Assembly (NCBI GenBank): GCA_943789355.1
Contig: CALSTU010000004.1
Coordinates: forward strand, 62,001-126,000
DNA length: 64,000 bases
Direction: 5' to 3'
Origin: UBA7430 sp002478765
GTDB lineage: Bacteria > Bacteroidota > Bacteroidia > Flavobacteriales > UBA7430
Under the pieces are notes generated by a model. The model ran no database searches and was not told where the DNA came from. It worked only from the letters and a program-made list of their open reading frames with translations. The position numbers and the translations under genes were made by a program. Positions 17,822 through 26,651 of this stretch are shown piece after piece (the stretch's first letter is position 1; the number at the start of each line of letters is the position of its first letter).

Positions 17822-19654
17822 ATGAGTAGAAGCAAATTTAGCAATCGACGCGTTTTTTTTTATTTCTTGTTTGGAGCAAGCACGTTACTTTTGCTCATCA
17901 TACTCTTTAGAATTCAACTGTTAGATGAGTCCTACAAATTATCGGCAAATAACAATGTAATCAAAGCGGCAACGGTATACCCAGAGAGAGGGTATATCTA
18001 TGATCGAAATGGGGAACTGTTGGTCAGCAATCAAAGAGCTTACGACCTTATGGTTACGCCGAGACAAGTAAAAACAATTGATACCCTAAACTTCTGCAAT
18101 ATTATAGGGATTGAAAAGCCTTTTTTTGACAAACGACTCTCTAGAGCTAAAAACTATTCAATACATAGAACCTCTATATTTTTAAAAGAAATCTCCAAAC
18201 AGACCGCGGCTCATCTACAAGAAAAACTCTATGAATTTCCTGGGTTCTTTCTTCAAGAAAGAACGATGCGTGAGTACCCTCATAAATCTGCTGCGCATCT
18301 TTTGGGCTACGTTAGTCAAGTCCCTGACTATATCCTTAAAAAAAATACACACTACAAAAAGAATGATAATTATGGGATGACCGGTGTTGAGAATTCTTAC
18401 GAGAAGGAGCTGCGAGGCACCAAGGGAGTTGAATACCTCATACGAGATGTTTTCAACAGAACCAAAGGAAGTTTTCAAAACGGTGCATATGATAGTCTCG
18501 CTACAAATGGCCGAGACATTGAGCTAAGTATCGATATTGAGTTGCAAAAATACGCAGAGCAACTGATGAAAGGTAAAAAAGGGAGTGTTGTAGCTCTTGA
18601 ACCTTCTACAGGTGAAATTTTATCTTTAGTTAGCAGTCCCTATTATGATCCAAATTTACTGGTAGGTCGCTCTCGATCTCCAAACTTTAATCGAATGTAC
18701 AAAGATGAAAACATGCCTCTGTTTGATCGAAGTTTACTGGCAGAATATCCTCCAGGCTCAACTTTTAAGTTACTCAATGCACTTGTTGGTTTGCAAGAGG
18801 ATGTTATTTATTCCGGAACCAAATTTTCATGTGAACAAGGCTGGCGTTTTAGCGCCAAATTAAAAATAGGATGCCACCCACACGCCTCTCCCTTGAACCT
18901 CACGGAATCAATTGCTCAATCCTGTAACGCCTATTATTGCTACACTTTCAGACGAATCATAGAAAAATATCCTAACACGGAGGTCGGTTACGATAAGTGG
19001 AGGGACCACATCTTGAGTTTCGGATTAGGTAATTTCCTGAATAATGATTTGTATACAGGGAGAAAGGGAAGGGTCCCTGATCTTAACTTTTACAACAAGC
19101 AATACGGTAAAAGAAGGTGGAAAGCACCCACAGTCATTTCACTTTCTATAGGGCAAGATGCACTTGTTGTATCCCCTATTCAAATGGCAAACATGTGCGC
19201 AGCAATTGCGAACGAGGGTCATTATTTCACGCCCCATATTATCCGTAAAATTGGTGATGAAGTTTTAACAGACAGTACCTATACGATTCCTAAGTATACT
19301 TCTATCGATAAAAAACACTTCAAAACGGTTATTCATGGAATGGAAAAAACGTATACAAGTAAGTACGGAACAGCCAGGCGCGCGCAAATTAAAGATATAG
19401 AAATATGTGGGAAAACGGGAACAGCAGAAAACCCTCATGGAGATGATCACTCAATTTTTATTGCGTTTGCTCCAAAAAACAACCCACAAATTGCTATTGC
19501 TGTTTATGTAGAAAATGCCGGCTGGGGGTCTACTTGGGCAGCTCCAATAGCTGGGCTTGTGATTGAGAAATATTTAACCAATCAAATCAGCAACACCAAG
19601 CTTGAAAACTTTATTCTTAGTGGTAATCTAATCTCGGAAAAAAATGAGAAATAA
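17822..19654 (+). CDS. mrdA: Penicillin-binding protein 2 (elongasome transpeptidase)
   Basis: Class B PBP that crosslinks peptidoglycan during elongation. From the ATG at 17822 (MSRSKFSNRR) it has 610 residues: one membrane segment near residues 10-32, a dimerisation domain with ERGYIYDRNGELL, and the transpeptidase domain. The active-site motifs are Ser313-x-x-Lys316 (PPGSTFKLL), SCN at 367-369 and KTG at 531-533. An in-frame TTG further upstream lies inside mreD and is unlikely to be used. The gene overlaps rodA by 11 nt, matching the PBP2-RodA working pair. Confidence 0.95.
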   Translation: MSRSKFSNRRVFFYFLFGASTLLLLIILFRIQLLDESYKLSANNNVIKAATVYPERGYIYDRNGELLVSNQRAYDLMVTPRQVKTIDTLNFCNIIGIEKPFFDKRLSRAKNYSIHRTSIFLKEISKQTAAHLQEKLYEFPGFFLQERTMREYPHKSAAHLLGYVSQVPDYILKKNTHYKKNDNYGMTGVENSYEKELRGTKGVEYLIRDVFNRTKGSFQNGAYDSLATNGRDIELSIDIELQKYAEQLMKGKKGSVVALEPSTGEILSLVSSPYYDPNLLVGRSRSPNFNRMYKDENMPLFDRSLLAEYPPGSTFKLLNALVGLQEDVIYSGTKFSCEQGWRFSAKLKIGCHPHASPLNLTESIAQSCNAYYCYTFRRIIEKYPNTEVGYDKWRDHILSFGLGNFLNNDLYTGRKGRVPDLNFYNKQYGKRRWKAPTVISLSIGQDALVVSPIQMANMCAAIANEGHYFTPHIIRKIGDEVLTDSTYTIPKYTSIDKKHFKTVIHGMEKTYTSKYGTARRAQIKDIEICGKTGTAENPHGDDHSIFIAFAPKNNPQIAIAVYVENAGWGSTWAAPIAGLVIEKYLTNQISNTKLENFILSGNLISEKNEK

Positions 19655-20906
19655 TAAGAGATTATTCACAAACATAGACTGGCCGTTGGTGATACTCTAC
19701 ACCATCATGCTTTTTTTTGGTTGGATTAATATCTATGCGGCAAACTACGGAGAGGGTACTCACAACATGATCTCAATGTCTACAGAGCCTGGCAAACAAC
19801 TCTTTTGGATTGGGACCTCATTTATATGGGTACTGCTTATTTTAATCATAGACGGGAAGTTCTACACAACTTTTTCTTATTTCATATATGCCCTTATGAT
19901 TGTTTTACTGATCGGAGTACTCATTGCTGGAAAAGAAATTGGTGGTGCTAAATCATGGTATGCTCTTGGAAGCTTTAGCATGCAACCTTCCGAATTTGCT
20001 AAAATTGGAACCCTTTTAGCGCTCAGTAAATATTTAAGCACGCTAAATGTTAACCTTGAACTAAATGAAACAAAATTTAAGGCCCTCGCTATTATTATAA
20101 TCCCTATATTTTTTATCATGCTACAACCAGATGCGGGATCAGCCATTGTATTTGCATCGCTCTTTCTGGTATTATTCAGAGAGGGTCTTCCTAGCGTTTA
20201 CCTTGTTTTAATTGGATTGGCTATTGTTCTTTTTTTAGTGACATTAACACTAAACGCTCAAGTCGCTATGGTCATAGTTTCATCCATTTGTATTCTATTT
20301 GCCTTTCTACTTAAAAAGAATAAAAAATCTATAAAACCGGCTTTATTAAGTTTCATTTTTGCGCTGGCGTTTATTCAATCTGTAGGTTATTTGTACTCTG
20401 AAATTCTGAGACCGCATCAAAAAAATAGAATCGATCTCATTTTAGGTAAAATAGATGACATTCATGGGGCTGGATACAATTTGCATCAATCTAAAATTGC
20501 GATAGGCTCCGGGGGTTTTTTAGGTAAAGGCTTTTTGGACGGTACTCAAACCAAATTCAACTTTGTACCAGAACAAAGTACTGATTTTATATTCTGTACC
20601 ATTGGAGAAGAGTGGGGTTTCGTTGGCTCTGTGATTAACATAGGATTATTCTTACTCCTCCTTTTTCGGATAATCAATATCGCTGAAAGACAAAGATCAA
20701 CATTCAGTAGAGTTTTTGGCTATGGGGTTGCTAGCATTCTTTTTTGCCACTTCTTCATTAATATAGGCATGACCATTGGTCTAGTTCCCGTTATTGGAAT
20801 ACCACTCCCATTCTATAGCTATGGCGGCTCTTCATTATGGGGTTTTAGCATCCTATTATTCATCTTTATTAAACTTGATGCATACAGGATGGATATTTTA
20901 AGATAG
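19644..20906 (+). CDS. rodA: Rod shape-determining protein RodA (SEDS glycosyltransferase)
   Basis: Polytopic SEDS peptidoglycan polymerase that works with PBP2. The 420 residues contain about ten membrane segments and the family hallmarks WYALGSFSMQPSEFAKIG, GFLDGTQTKFNFVPEQSTDFIF (the catalytic loop region) and LPFYSYGGSS. It is the last gene of the mre operon and overlaps mrdA by 11 nt. The 129 nt after it, up to the convergent peptidase gene, hold no clear terminator. Confidence 0.95.
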   Translation: MRNNKRLFTNIDWPLVILYTIMLFFGWINIYAANYGEGTHNMISMSTEPGKQLFWIGTSFIWVLLILIIDGKFYTTFSYFIYALMIVLLIGVLIAGKEIGGAKSWYALGSFSMQPSEFAKIGTLLALSKYLSTLNVNLELNETKFKALAIIIIPIFFIMLQPDAGSAIVFASLFLVLFREGLPSVYLVLIGLAIVLFLVTLTLNAQVAMVIVSSICILFAFLLKKNKKSIKPALLSFIFALAFIQSVGYLYSEILRPHQKNRIDLILGKIDDIHGAGYNLHQSKIAIGSGGFLGKGFLDGTQTKFNFVPEQSTDFIFCTIGEEWGFVGSVINIGLFLLLLFRIINIAERQRSTFSRVFGYGVASILFCHFFINIGMTIGLVPVIGIPLPFYSYGGSSLWGFSILLFIFIKLDAYRMDILR

Positions 20907-21035
20907 GTTGAGGCTCTGTACAAGACTATTGGAAAAGAAGCCAAGTTCTCGCTAAAAAGTTTGTGACTGCTTATAAAAAAAAATGTTTATTACCTGACAT
21001 TGAGCAAGACCATCAATGAATGAATGTAATAAAGT

Positions 21036-22616
21036 CTATTCAACTCGAAGTATTTCTGAGGCCTTAACCATCATTAGATCGTTCTCATTGATTGCTCTAT
21101 AAAACCCTTCATCACCCCACAACTTCCTGGCGACAATAGCCTTAATTCTTTTTTTTACCCAGAGTTTAGAGTTTTCAATTTCAGAAGCACTCCCTTGAAC
21201 CCCTTTGGCTTTGGCAGCATCCACAAAATCGTTAAACACACGCTCATTAATTTCAAATTCTTCCTGAAACTCAGAGGTGTTTTGATATTTATTAAGATCA
21301 TCTTCATGAGCTTCCACGTACGCAAAGGCAAACGTGTTTATCCTATTGTCTGCTAACAAATCATACAACCAATCTGTTCTACCTGTAGAGTCCATTGGAA
21401 TGAAATAATCAGGATATATGCCACCACCCCCATAAACAACTCTACCATTACCCGTATAATATCTTATAGAATCGGATACTTTAACACTATCCTCATGATA
21501 AAGCTCTCCACTATAGTATCGCTCAGATGCTTCTTGATTGTATTCGCCTGCATCATCAGAGTAAGGTTTTTGTATCGACCTTCCAGAAGGAGTATAATAC
21601 CTTGCCGTTGTTAATCGAAAAGCAGAACCATCACTCAGTTGACTTTGTTCCTGAACCAAACCCTTTCCAAAGGTCCTTCTCCCAACGACAAAACCTCTAT
21701 CATGATCTTGAATGGCACCGGCAACAATTTCACTGGCTGAAGCAGACCCCTCATCAACCAAAACTACGATTGACTCTTTTTGAAATTGACCTTGATAAGT
21801 AGATTCATAGACCTGTCTTCTTCTAGCACTCCCCTCGGTGTAAACAATAAGCTTTCCATTTGGCAAAAACTCATCGACCATGTTTATGGCTGCCGAGAGA
21901 TATCCACCGGGATTCGATCTCAAATCGAGAATCAATTTATTCATCCCGGATCTTTTCAAACGACTCAAAGCACTGACAAACTCTTTATCGGTCGTGCCTG
22001 AAAAACGGTTAACTTTAATGTAACCAATATCCTGGTTTACCATGTAGGAAACATCCACGCTGGTAATAGGAATTCTATCTCGAATAATATTGAACTCCAA
22101 CAAACGATTGATGTTTTTTCGTTTGATGTACAGACTTACTTTAGTGCCCTTTTTACCTTTTAGAGTTTTTAAAACATCCTTATTGGTGAAACCTACTCCC
22201 GCAACATTGATCGTGTCTACAAGAATAATTTTGTCTCCAGCAAGAATTCCTTGCTGCTCTGATGGACCTCCAGAAATCGGGCTAACGACTAAAATTGTGT
22301 CTTTGATGATTTGGAATTCAACCCCAATGCCTTCAAAATTACCTTGCATACTTTCATTGACCTCTTGGAGATCTGCAATTGGAATATAACTTGAATGTGG
22401 GTCTAAACTTTCTAGCGTCCTGGAGATGACTTCTTCTTGTAGGCTGTCTAAATCTATTGCATCCACATAATTAAACCCCACATAGCTCAACAGTTCAGTA
22501 ACTTTTGGAAAAGTATGAGAACTATTGATTAAAAACTGAGGGTTACCGCCAAACAGATATTTACCCATGTAAATACCGATTATGAGTACAAAAATTCGGG
22601 ATAAAAATTTTGTCAT
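21036..22616 (-). CDS. C-terminal processing peptidase (S41 family)
   Basis: Periplasmic Ser-Lys protease of the CtpA/Prc type that trims envelope proteins. The 526 residues have an N-terminal signal or membrane anchor (FLSRIFVLIIGIYMGKYLF), a PDZ domain (GIGVEFQIIKDTILVVSPISGGP onward), and the S41 catalytic core with VDEGSASASEIVAGA (nucleophile Ser) and RTFGKGLVQ (catalytic Lys). About 100 extra C-terminal residues follow the core. It lies 7 nt after the dCMP deaminase gene and is probably co-transcribed with it. Confidence 0.93.
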   Translation of the reverse strand: MTKFLSRIFVLIIGIYMGKYLFGGNPQFLINSSHTFPKVTELLSYVGFNYVDAIDLDSLQEEVISRTLESLDPHSSYIPIADLQEVNESMQGNFEGIGVEFQIIKDTILVVSPISGGPSEQQGILAGDKIILVDTINVAGVGFTNKDVLKTLKGKKGTKVSLYIKRKNINRLLEFNIIRDRIPITSVDVSYMVNQDIGYIKVNRFSGTTDKEFVSALSRLKRSGMNKLILDLRSNPGGYLSAAINMVDEFLPNGKLIVYTEGSARRRQVYESTYQGQFQKESIVVLVDEGSASASEIVAGAIQDHDRGFVVGRRTFGKGLVQEQSQLSDGSAFRLTTARYYTPSGRSIQKPYSDDAGEYNQEASERYYSGELYHEDSVKVSDSIRYYTGNGRVVYGGGGIYPDYFIPMDSTGRTDWLYDLLADNRINTFAFAYVEAHEDDLNKYQNTSEFQEEFEINERVFNDFVDAAKAKGVQGSASEIENSKLWVKKRIKAIVARKLWGDEGFYRAINENDLMMVKASEILRVE

Positions 22617-22623
22617 GGGTAAG

Positions 22624-23076
22624 CTATTGATCTGTATTATTTATTGATTCTAGAGGAATGTGTAAAACTTCAACACCGGCCTTGATTAGGAAATCAACAC
22701 CTTCAGTATCTTTATATTTATTTATAAATACGACCCTCTTTATTCCCGACTGATGGATGAGTTTACTGCAATCTTTGCAGGGAGATAGCGTTTGATATAG
22801 CGTCGCTCCTTCGGTGCTTTGTGTACTTCGAGCAACCTTTAAAATAGCATTTGCCTCCGCGTGTAAAACATACCATTTCGTATCACCCAAATCTGTTTCA
22901 CAAACATTCTCAAACCCTGAAGGTGTCCCATTGTAACCGTCTGAAATAATCATTCGATCTTTCACAATAAGGGCGCCTACCTTTTTGCGCTCACAATACG
23001 ATAAATCTGCCCATTCCAAAGCCATCCTAAGATAGGCTTTATCGTACTTTAACTGCTTTTCTTTCGTTACTTGCAT
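22624..23076 (-). CDS. Deoxycytidylate deaminase family protein
   Basis: Zinc-dependent deaminase, most like dCMP deaminase/ComEB, which converts dCMP to dUMP for thymidylate synthesis. From the ATG at 23074-23076 it has 150 residues, with the zinc and catalytic residues His72 and Glu74 (HAEAN) and Cys100/Cys103 (SPCKDC), and the substrate motif NGTPSG. A TTG six codons upstream is less likely because the -7 box at 23084-23091 would put transcription start after it. It is followed closely by the S41 peptidase gene. Confidence 0.92.
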   Translation of the reverse strand: MQVTKEKQLKYDKAYLRMALEWADLSYCERKKVGALIVKDRMIISDGYNGTPSGFENVCETDLGDTKWYVLHAEANAILKVARSTQSTEGATLYQTLSPCKDCSKLIHQSGIKRVVFINKYKDTEGVDFLIKAGVEVLHIPLESINNTDQ

Positions 23077-23083
23077 ACGCAAG

Positions 23084-23091
23084 CAAAAATA
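23084..23091 (-). promoter_or_regulatory. -7 box of dCMP deaminase promoter
   Basis: TATTTTTG on the minus strand, exact TAnnTTTG match, with only 7 nt between the box and the ATG, so the 5' leader would be very short. Confidence 0.5.
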
Positions 23092-23202
23092 CAATATTTA
23101 ACGTATTATTGATTGAGGTCTGCCCGTGTATTTATCTTTAACAATTAAAAGGTAAGGATGCATTCTATAAAATTTTGGGAAATTTGATTTGATAAAATAG
23201 GC

Positions 23203-23210
23203 TACCTTTG
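23203..23210 (+). promoter_or_regulatory. -7 box of biotin carrier gene promoter
   Basis: TACCTTTG, exact TAnnTTTG match. TTG triplets at 23184-23186 and 23189-23191 lie upstream, somewhat closer than the usual -33 spacing. The last three bases (TTG at 23208) are an apparent but false start codon. Confidence 0.6.
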
Positions 23211-23234
23211 AGATTCATCAGTAAATTTAATAGC

Positions 23235-23738
23235 ATGTATAGGGCAAAAATCGATAATGAGATTTTTGATTTGGAATTTAATGATCAAAAAGGATTAATA
23301 GGGACTGTTAATGGGACACCCTTCAATATAGATATGGAAAAGCAGGAGATGATTCATCATGTGATAAACAATCATCGGTCTTTCACAATACAAGTCATTG
23401 AATTTGATGCCAAAAAAAAATCTTGTGTACTACAGGTCAACGATCAAGAAATTAGCGTTTGTGTAACAGATCGATACGACCAACTGCTCAACAAATTAGG
23501 CATGGGTCATGCTAGTTCTCAAAAGGTAAATGAGGTTCTGGCACCAATGCCTGGATTAGTCATTCAAATCATTGCAAATGTCGGAGATCAAGTCCGAAAA
23601 GGTGAAAACCTTATTATTTTAGAAGCAATGAAAATGGAAAATATGATTAAATCTCCCACAGATGGAGTGATCAAATCTATTGAAGTCAAACAAGATAAAA
23701 CCGTGGACAAAAACCAAGTCTTGATAAAATTTGAGTAG
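23235..23738 (+). CDS. Stand-alone biotin carboxyl carrier protein
   Basis: A 167-residue biotin/lipoyl attachment protein with a C-terminal biotinyl domain (APMPGLV, then EAMKMENM with Lys133 the expected biotin site). The N-terminal 90 residues are a beta-rich region resembling the segment before the carrier domain in acyl-CoA carboxylase alpha chains. It is distinct from AccB at 4671-5177. No carboxylase or carboxyltransferase gene is adjacent, so it probably serves a propionyl-CoA-type carboxylase or a decarboxylase pump encoded elsewhere. The ATG at 23235 is chosen because the upstream TTG at 23208 lies inside the promoter box. Confidence 0.88.
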   Translation: MYRAKIDNEIFDLEFNDQKGLIGTVNGTPFNIDMEKQEMIHHVINNHRSFTIQVIEFDAKKKSCVLQVNDQEISVCVTDRYDQLLNKLGMGHASSQKVNEVLAPMPGLVIQIIANVGDQVRKGENLIILEAMKMENMIKSPTDGVIKSIEVKQDKTVDKNQVLIKFE

Positions 23739-23745
23739 CATCAAA

Positions 23746-24231
23746 TTACTCCTTATCATCTTTTGGGTTTCCCCAAAAACTTTTGACTAAACTCTTAAGC
23801 CGATCTGAGAAAGGGGTTTTCATGGGATTGTATGGAACTAAAATAGGATTCCCTAAACTGTCCGTTTGATAAAATTTCTTCGATGTACTGTAATTAGAGA
23901 TCGAATCGTAAGTAAATCCGAAGTAGTAATCCTTGGTACTGTCTTGAGCTAGATTCGTAAATTCTCTAGCATCCTCCACTGCCTGCTTCAACTGCCAAAT
24001 CATTGCCTCGTTTCTACGAGCAATGGTTACACCAGAAACATCATCAGAGAAAAAAGTAACCGTCTCATTACCAGATTTTAAGACCGCATATAAAATGAAA
24101 TCCGTAATCTCTGTAATACGACAGTCAATCGCAGTACCATTTTTCAAATAAATGACGTCTTGAGCGTGAGCATTAGGTACACACCTCAACAAAATAGTCA
24201 TCAAAAGATAAACGTATAGCAGTCTTCTCAC
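23746..24231 (-). CDS. Exported protein of unknown function
   Basis: 161 residues with a clear signal peptide (LLYVYLLMTILLRCVPNAHA, cleavage expected before QDVIY). The mature part begins DVIYLKNGTAIDCRITEI, a beta-rich opening I have seen in many uncharacterised Bacteroidota secreted proteins in which gene expression or stress roles are not established. The C-terminal third is charged and likely disordered. It converges on the biotin carrier gene (7-nt gap) and lies 51 nt after the PfkB kinase gene on the same strand. Confidence 0.7.
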   Translation of the reverse strand: MRRLLYVYLLMTILLRCVPNAHAQDVIYLKNGTAIDCRITEITDFILYAVLKSGNETVTFFSDDVSGVTIARRNEAMIWQLKQAVEDAREFTNLAQDSTKDYYFGFTYDSISNYSTSKKFYQTDSLGNPILVPYNPMKTPFSDRLKSLVKSFWGNPKDDKE

Positions 24232-24282
24232 TGAATATTGAAAATTATTATTGGTACAACGGTACCATAAAGTGATGAATTG

Positions 24283-25212
24283 TTAATCAAGCAATTGAAA
24301 ATCTACCTCAACCAAATCTCTAAAAGACTCCACCCTTTGATTGAGGGTGTCTTGAGACAAATATGCAATTTGATCCGTTCCAAACTTTTCAACCGTAAGT
24401 GATGCTAAGGCAGAACCGTATATAATTGCTCGTTTCATGTTGTCGAAAGACAGATCCTTCGTCTTTGCCAGATACCCTACAAACCCTCCAGCAAAGGTGT
24501 CTCCTGCCCCTGTTGGGTCGAAAACAGCTTCTAGTGGCATGGCGGGGGCAAAATAGCAATGACTCTGCTTGTCAAACAACAAAGCTCCATGCTCGCCTTT
24601 TTTTATTATTAAATATTTAGGCCCGAAAGTCAATATTTTTCGTGCAGCTTTGACCAACGAATACTCTCCAGACATTTGCCGTGCCTCTTCATCATTAATC
24701 GTCAAAACGTCTACTTTACGAATCGTATCCATGAGGGCATCCCATGCAATATCCATCCAAAAATCCATGGTATCCATAACCACGAGCTTTGGCCTTGTAT
24801 TCAATTGGCTCAGAACCTTACTTTGGACCCTAGGGTCTAAATTTCCTAGCATCAAAAACTCACAGTCTTGATAACTTTCAGGCACCACCGGATGAAAGTC
24901 AGCCAATACATTTAGCTCCGTGGTGAGGGTATCTCGGCTGTTCATATCCTTGTGGTATTTACCTTCCCAAAAAAAGGTTTTCCCTCCAATCACTTCTTGA
25001 ACACCATCAAGATTCATTTTATGATCTTTAAGAATGGTGCGATATTTTTCAGGAAAATCTTCACCGATAACAGATATAACATTCATTTTATCGGCGAAAT
25101 AAGAAGAAGCAATTCCAATGTAGGTACCCGCTCCCCCTAAAATCTTCTCAGTCTTTCCAAAGGGTGTTTCGATTTTATCGAAAGCAACGGTTCCAACGAT
25201 TAATAAACTCAT
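24283..25212 (-). CDS. PfkB-family carbohydrate/nucleoside kinase
   Basis: ATP-dependent sugar or nucleoside kinase of the ribokinase superfamily. The 309 residues show the N-terminal glycine motif (KILGGAGTYIGIASSYF) and the C-terminal signature DPTGAGDTFAGGF, with the Asp of GAGD as catalytic base. Substrate cannot be assigned; the family includes ribokinase, adenosine kinase and fructokinase. It has its own -7 box 17 nt upstream of the ATG. Confidence 0.88.
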   Translation of the reverse strand: MSLLIVGTVAFDKIETPFGKTEKILGGAGTYIGIASSYFADKMNVISVIGEDFPEKYRTILKDHKMNLDGVQEVIGGKTFFWEGKYHKDMNSRDTLTTELNVLADFHPVVPESYQDCEFLMLGNLDPRVQSKVLSQLNTRPKLVVMDTMDFWMDIAWDALMDTIRKVDVLTINDEEARQMSGEYSLVKAARKILTFGPKYLIIKKGEHGALLFDKQSHCYFAPAMPLEAVFDPTGAGDTFAGGFVGYLAKTKDLSFDNMKRAIIYGSALASLTVEKFGTDQIAYLSQDTLNQRVESFRDLVEVDFQLLD

Positions 25213-25229
25213 ACGGAATGTTTTTTTTA

Positions 25230-25237
25230 CAAAGATA
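25230..25237 (-). promoter_or_regulatory. -7 box of PfkB kinase promoter
   Basis: TATCTTTG on the minus strand, exact TAnnTTTG match, 17 nt before the ATG at 25210-25212. Confidence 0.55.
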
Positions 25238-25400
25238 TTCTAAAAGCTCATCACTTGCACATTCGATATCCTGAAAGAAATGTTTTGGATGAAAAAGTAT
25301 GAATTACTTTGTTAATAGAAATTCGAGGTGTTGAAAAACAACAGATGATAAATTCATACATTCGATGTAAATATTTTCTAAGTCCTTGAATCTTGATTTC

Positions 25401-26651
25401 ATGAAATATAGCATTACCATACTGTCAATTATTTTATTTTGTTCCATCAGTTGCTCCTCTCCTAAAGAAGATGCTGATGTTGTTTCAAACCCTGTTATTA
25501 CAGCTCCTGACCCAACGATTGAATATGGATTTGAAGTAGACACCTTTTTGGTCATCAAAGATGAGATTCGACCGGGTCAATCTTTAGGTAAAATCTTAAG
25601 TAATTATGGCGTTTCTTTTTCCCAAATAGATGAAATCGCAAAAAAAACTCGCAAAACACAATACGATGTTCGGTACCTAAAAGCAGAACATCCCTATGCG
25701 CTACTTTGTTTAAAAGATACCTCGGAAATAGAACATGCAAAGGTTTTCATTTATGAGCTCGATAAAATCAATTATGTAGTTTACGACTTTAGAGATTCAT
25801 TAAAGGTTTATGAAGGAACGAAGCCTGTAGAAATAAAGATGATTGAAGATGCTGGAATCATTGAAAAAGGATCTAGTTTTTTTCTGACAGGCGCCTCCAT
25901 AGGAATGTCGGATCGATTGTGTGAAATAATCTCTGATGAAATTTATTGCTGGACATTGGACTTCAGACATGTTCAGCCCGGAGATCGTTTTAAAGTGTTA
26001 TACGAAGCGAAATATCTAGATGGAGAGTTTGTGGGTGTTGGTGATGTAAAAGCGGTCTATTTTAATCATTTGGATAAGGATTTCTATGCGTTTCCTTTTA
26101 ACGATGGGGGATTTGATGATTATTTCGATCAAAATGGTAAAAACCTTCGCAAGTTTTTCCTAAAAACGCCTGTAAAAAACAGTAGGATATCCTCTCGCTA
26201 CTCAAAGAATCGCTTCCATCCAGTTCAAAAAACATGGAAAGCTCACAAAGGAACAGATTATGCCGCACCAAGAGGAACACCTATTTGGTCTACAGCAGAT
26301 GGAATCATTGAAGTCGCAAAATATGGGAAATACAATGGGAACTTTGTGAAAGTACGTCACAACTCAACATTTTCTACACAATACCTTCACATGTCTAAAA
26401 TTGCAAAAGGTATTCGGCCAGGGGTTCATGTTAAACAGGGACAAACTATAGGTTATGTAGGAAGTACAGGGCTCGCTACAGGTCCACATGTATGTTATCG
26501 ATTTTGGAAAAATGGATCACAAGTCGATCCTTTCAAAAGTAAATTACCCCCATCAGATCCAATTCATGAAAGTTCCAGAAACTCTTTTGAATTGTTCAGT
26601 GACAGCTTGGCTCAGATGCTTGAAATCATCCCTTACCCGGAAGAACTTTAA
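25401..26651 (+). CDS. M23 peptidoglycan endopeptidase lipoprotein
   Basis: LytM-type hydrolase expected to act on peptidoglycan in the periplasm. From the ATG at 25401 it has 416 residues: a lipoprotein signal (ITILSIILFCSISC, acylated Cys18), a LysM/Csd3-like middle region and a C-terminal M23 domain. The domain has His282-x-x-x-Asp286 (HKGTD) and His363-V-Cys365 (TGPHVCYRFW). The usual HxH is HxC here, so one zinc ligand position is Cys. I recall the same substitution in related Bacteroidota proteins. A TTG five codons upstream would spoil the signal peptide. Its stop overlaps the convergent SDR gene by 4 nt. Confidence 0.9.
   Translation: MKYSITILSIILFCSISCSSPKEDADVVSNPVITAPDPTIEYGFEVDTFLVIKDEIRPGQSLGKILSNYGVSFSQIDEIAKKTRKTQYDVRYLKAEHPYALLCLKDTSEIEHAKVFIYELDKINYVVYDFRDSLKVYEGTKPVEIKMIEDAGIIEKGSSFFLTGASIGMSDRLCEIISDEIYCWTLDFRHVQPGDRFKVLYEAKYLDGEFVGVGDVKAVYFNHLDKDFYAFPFNDGGFDDYFDQNGKNLRKFFLKTPVKNSRISSRYSKNRFHPVQKTWKAHKGTDYAAPRGTPIWSTADGIIEVAKYGKYNGNFVKVRHNSTFSTQYLHMSKIAKGIRPGVHVKQGQTIGYVGSTGLATGPHVCYRFWKNGSQVDPFKSKLPPSDPIHESSRNSFELFSDSLAQMLEIIPYPEEL

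Noticed and set aside
24247..24264. TGGTAC/GTACCA palindrome before the exported unknown protein
   Set aside because: A 6-bp arm with a 4-nt loop and no repeat elsewhere is too little to call an operator.
25304..25558. 84-residue minus-strand frame upstream of and overlapping the M23 lipoprotein gene
   Set aside because: It overlaps the lipoprotein signal peptide coding region and shows no hydrophobic or conserved pattern of its own.
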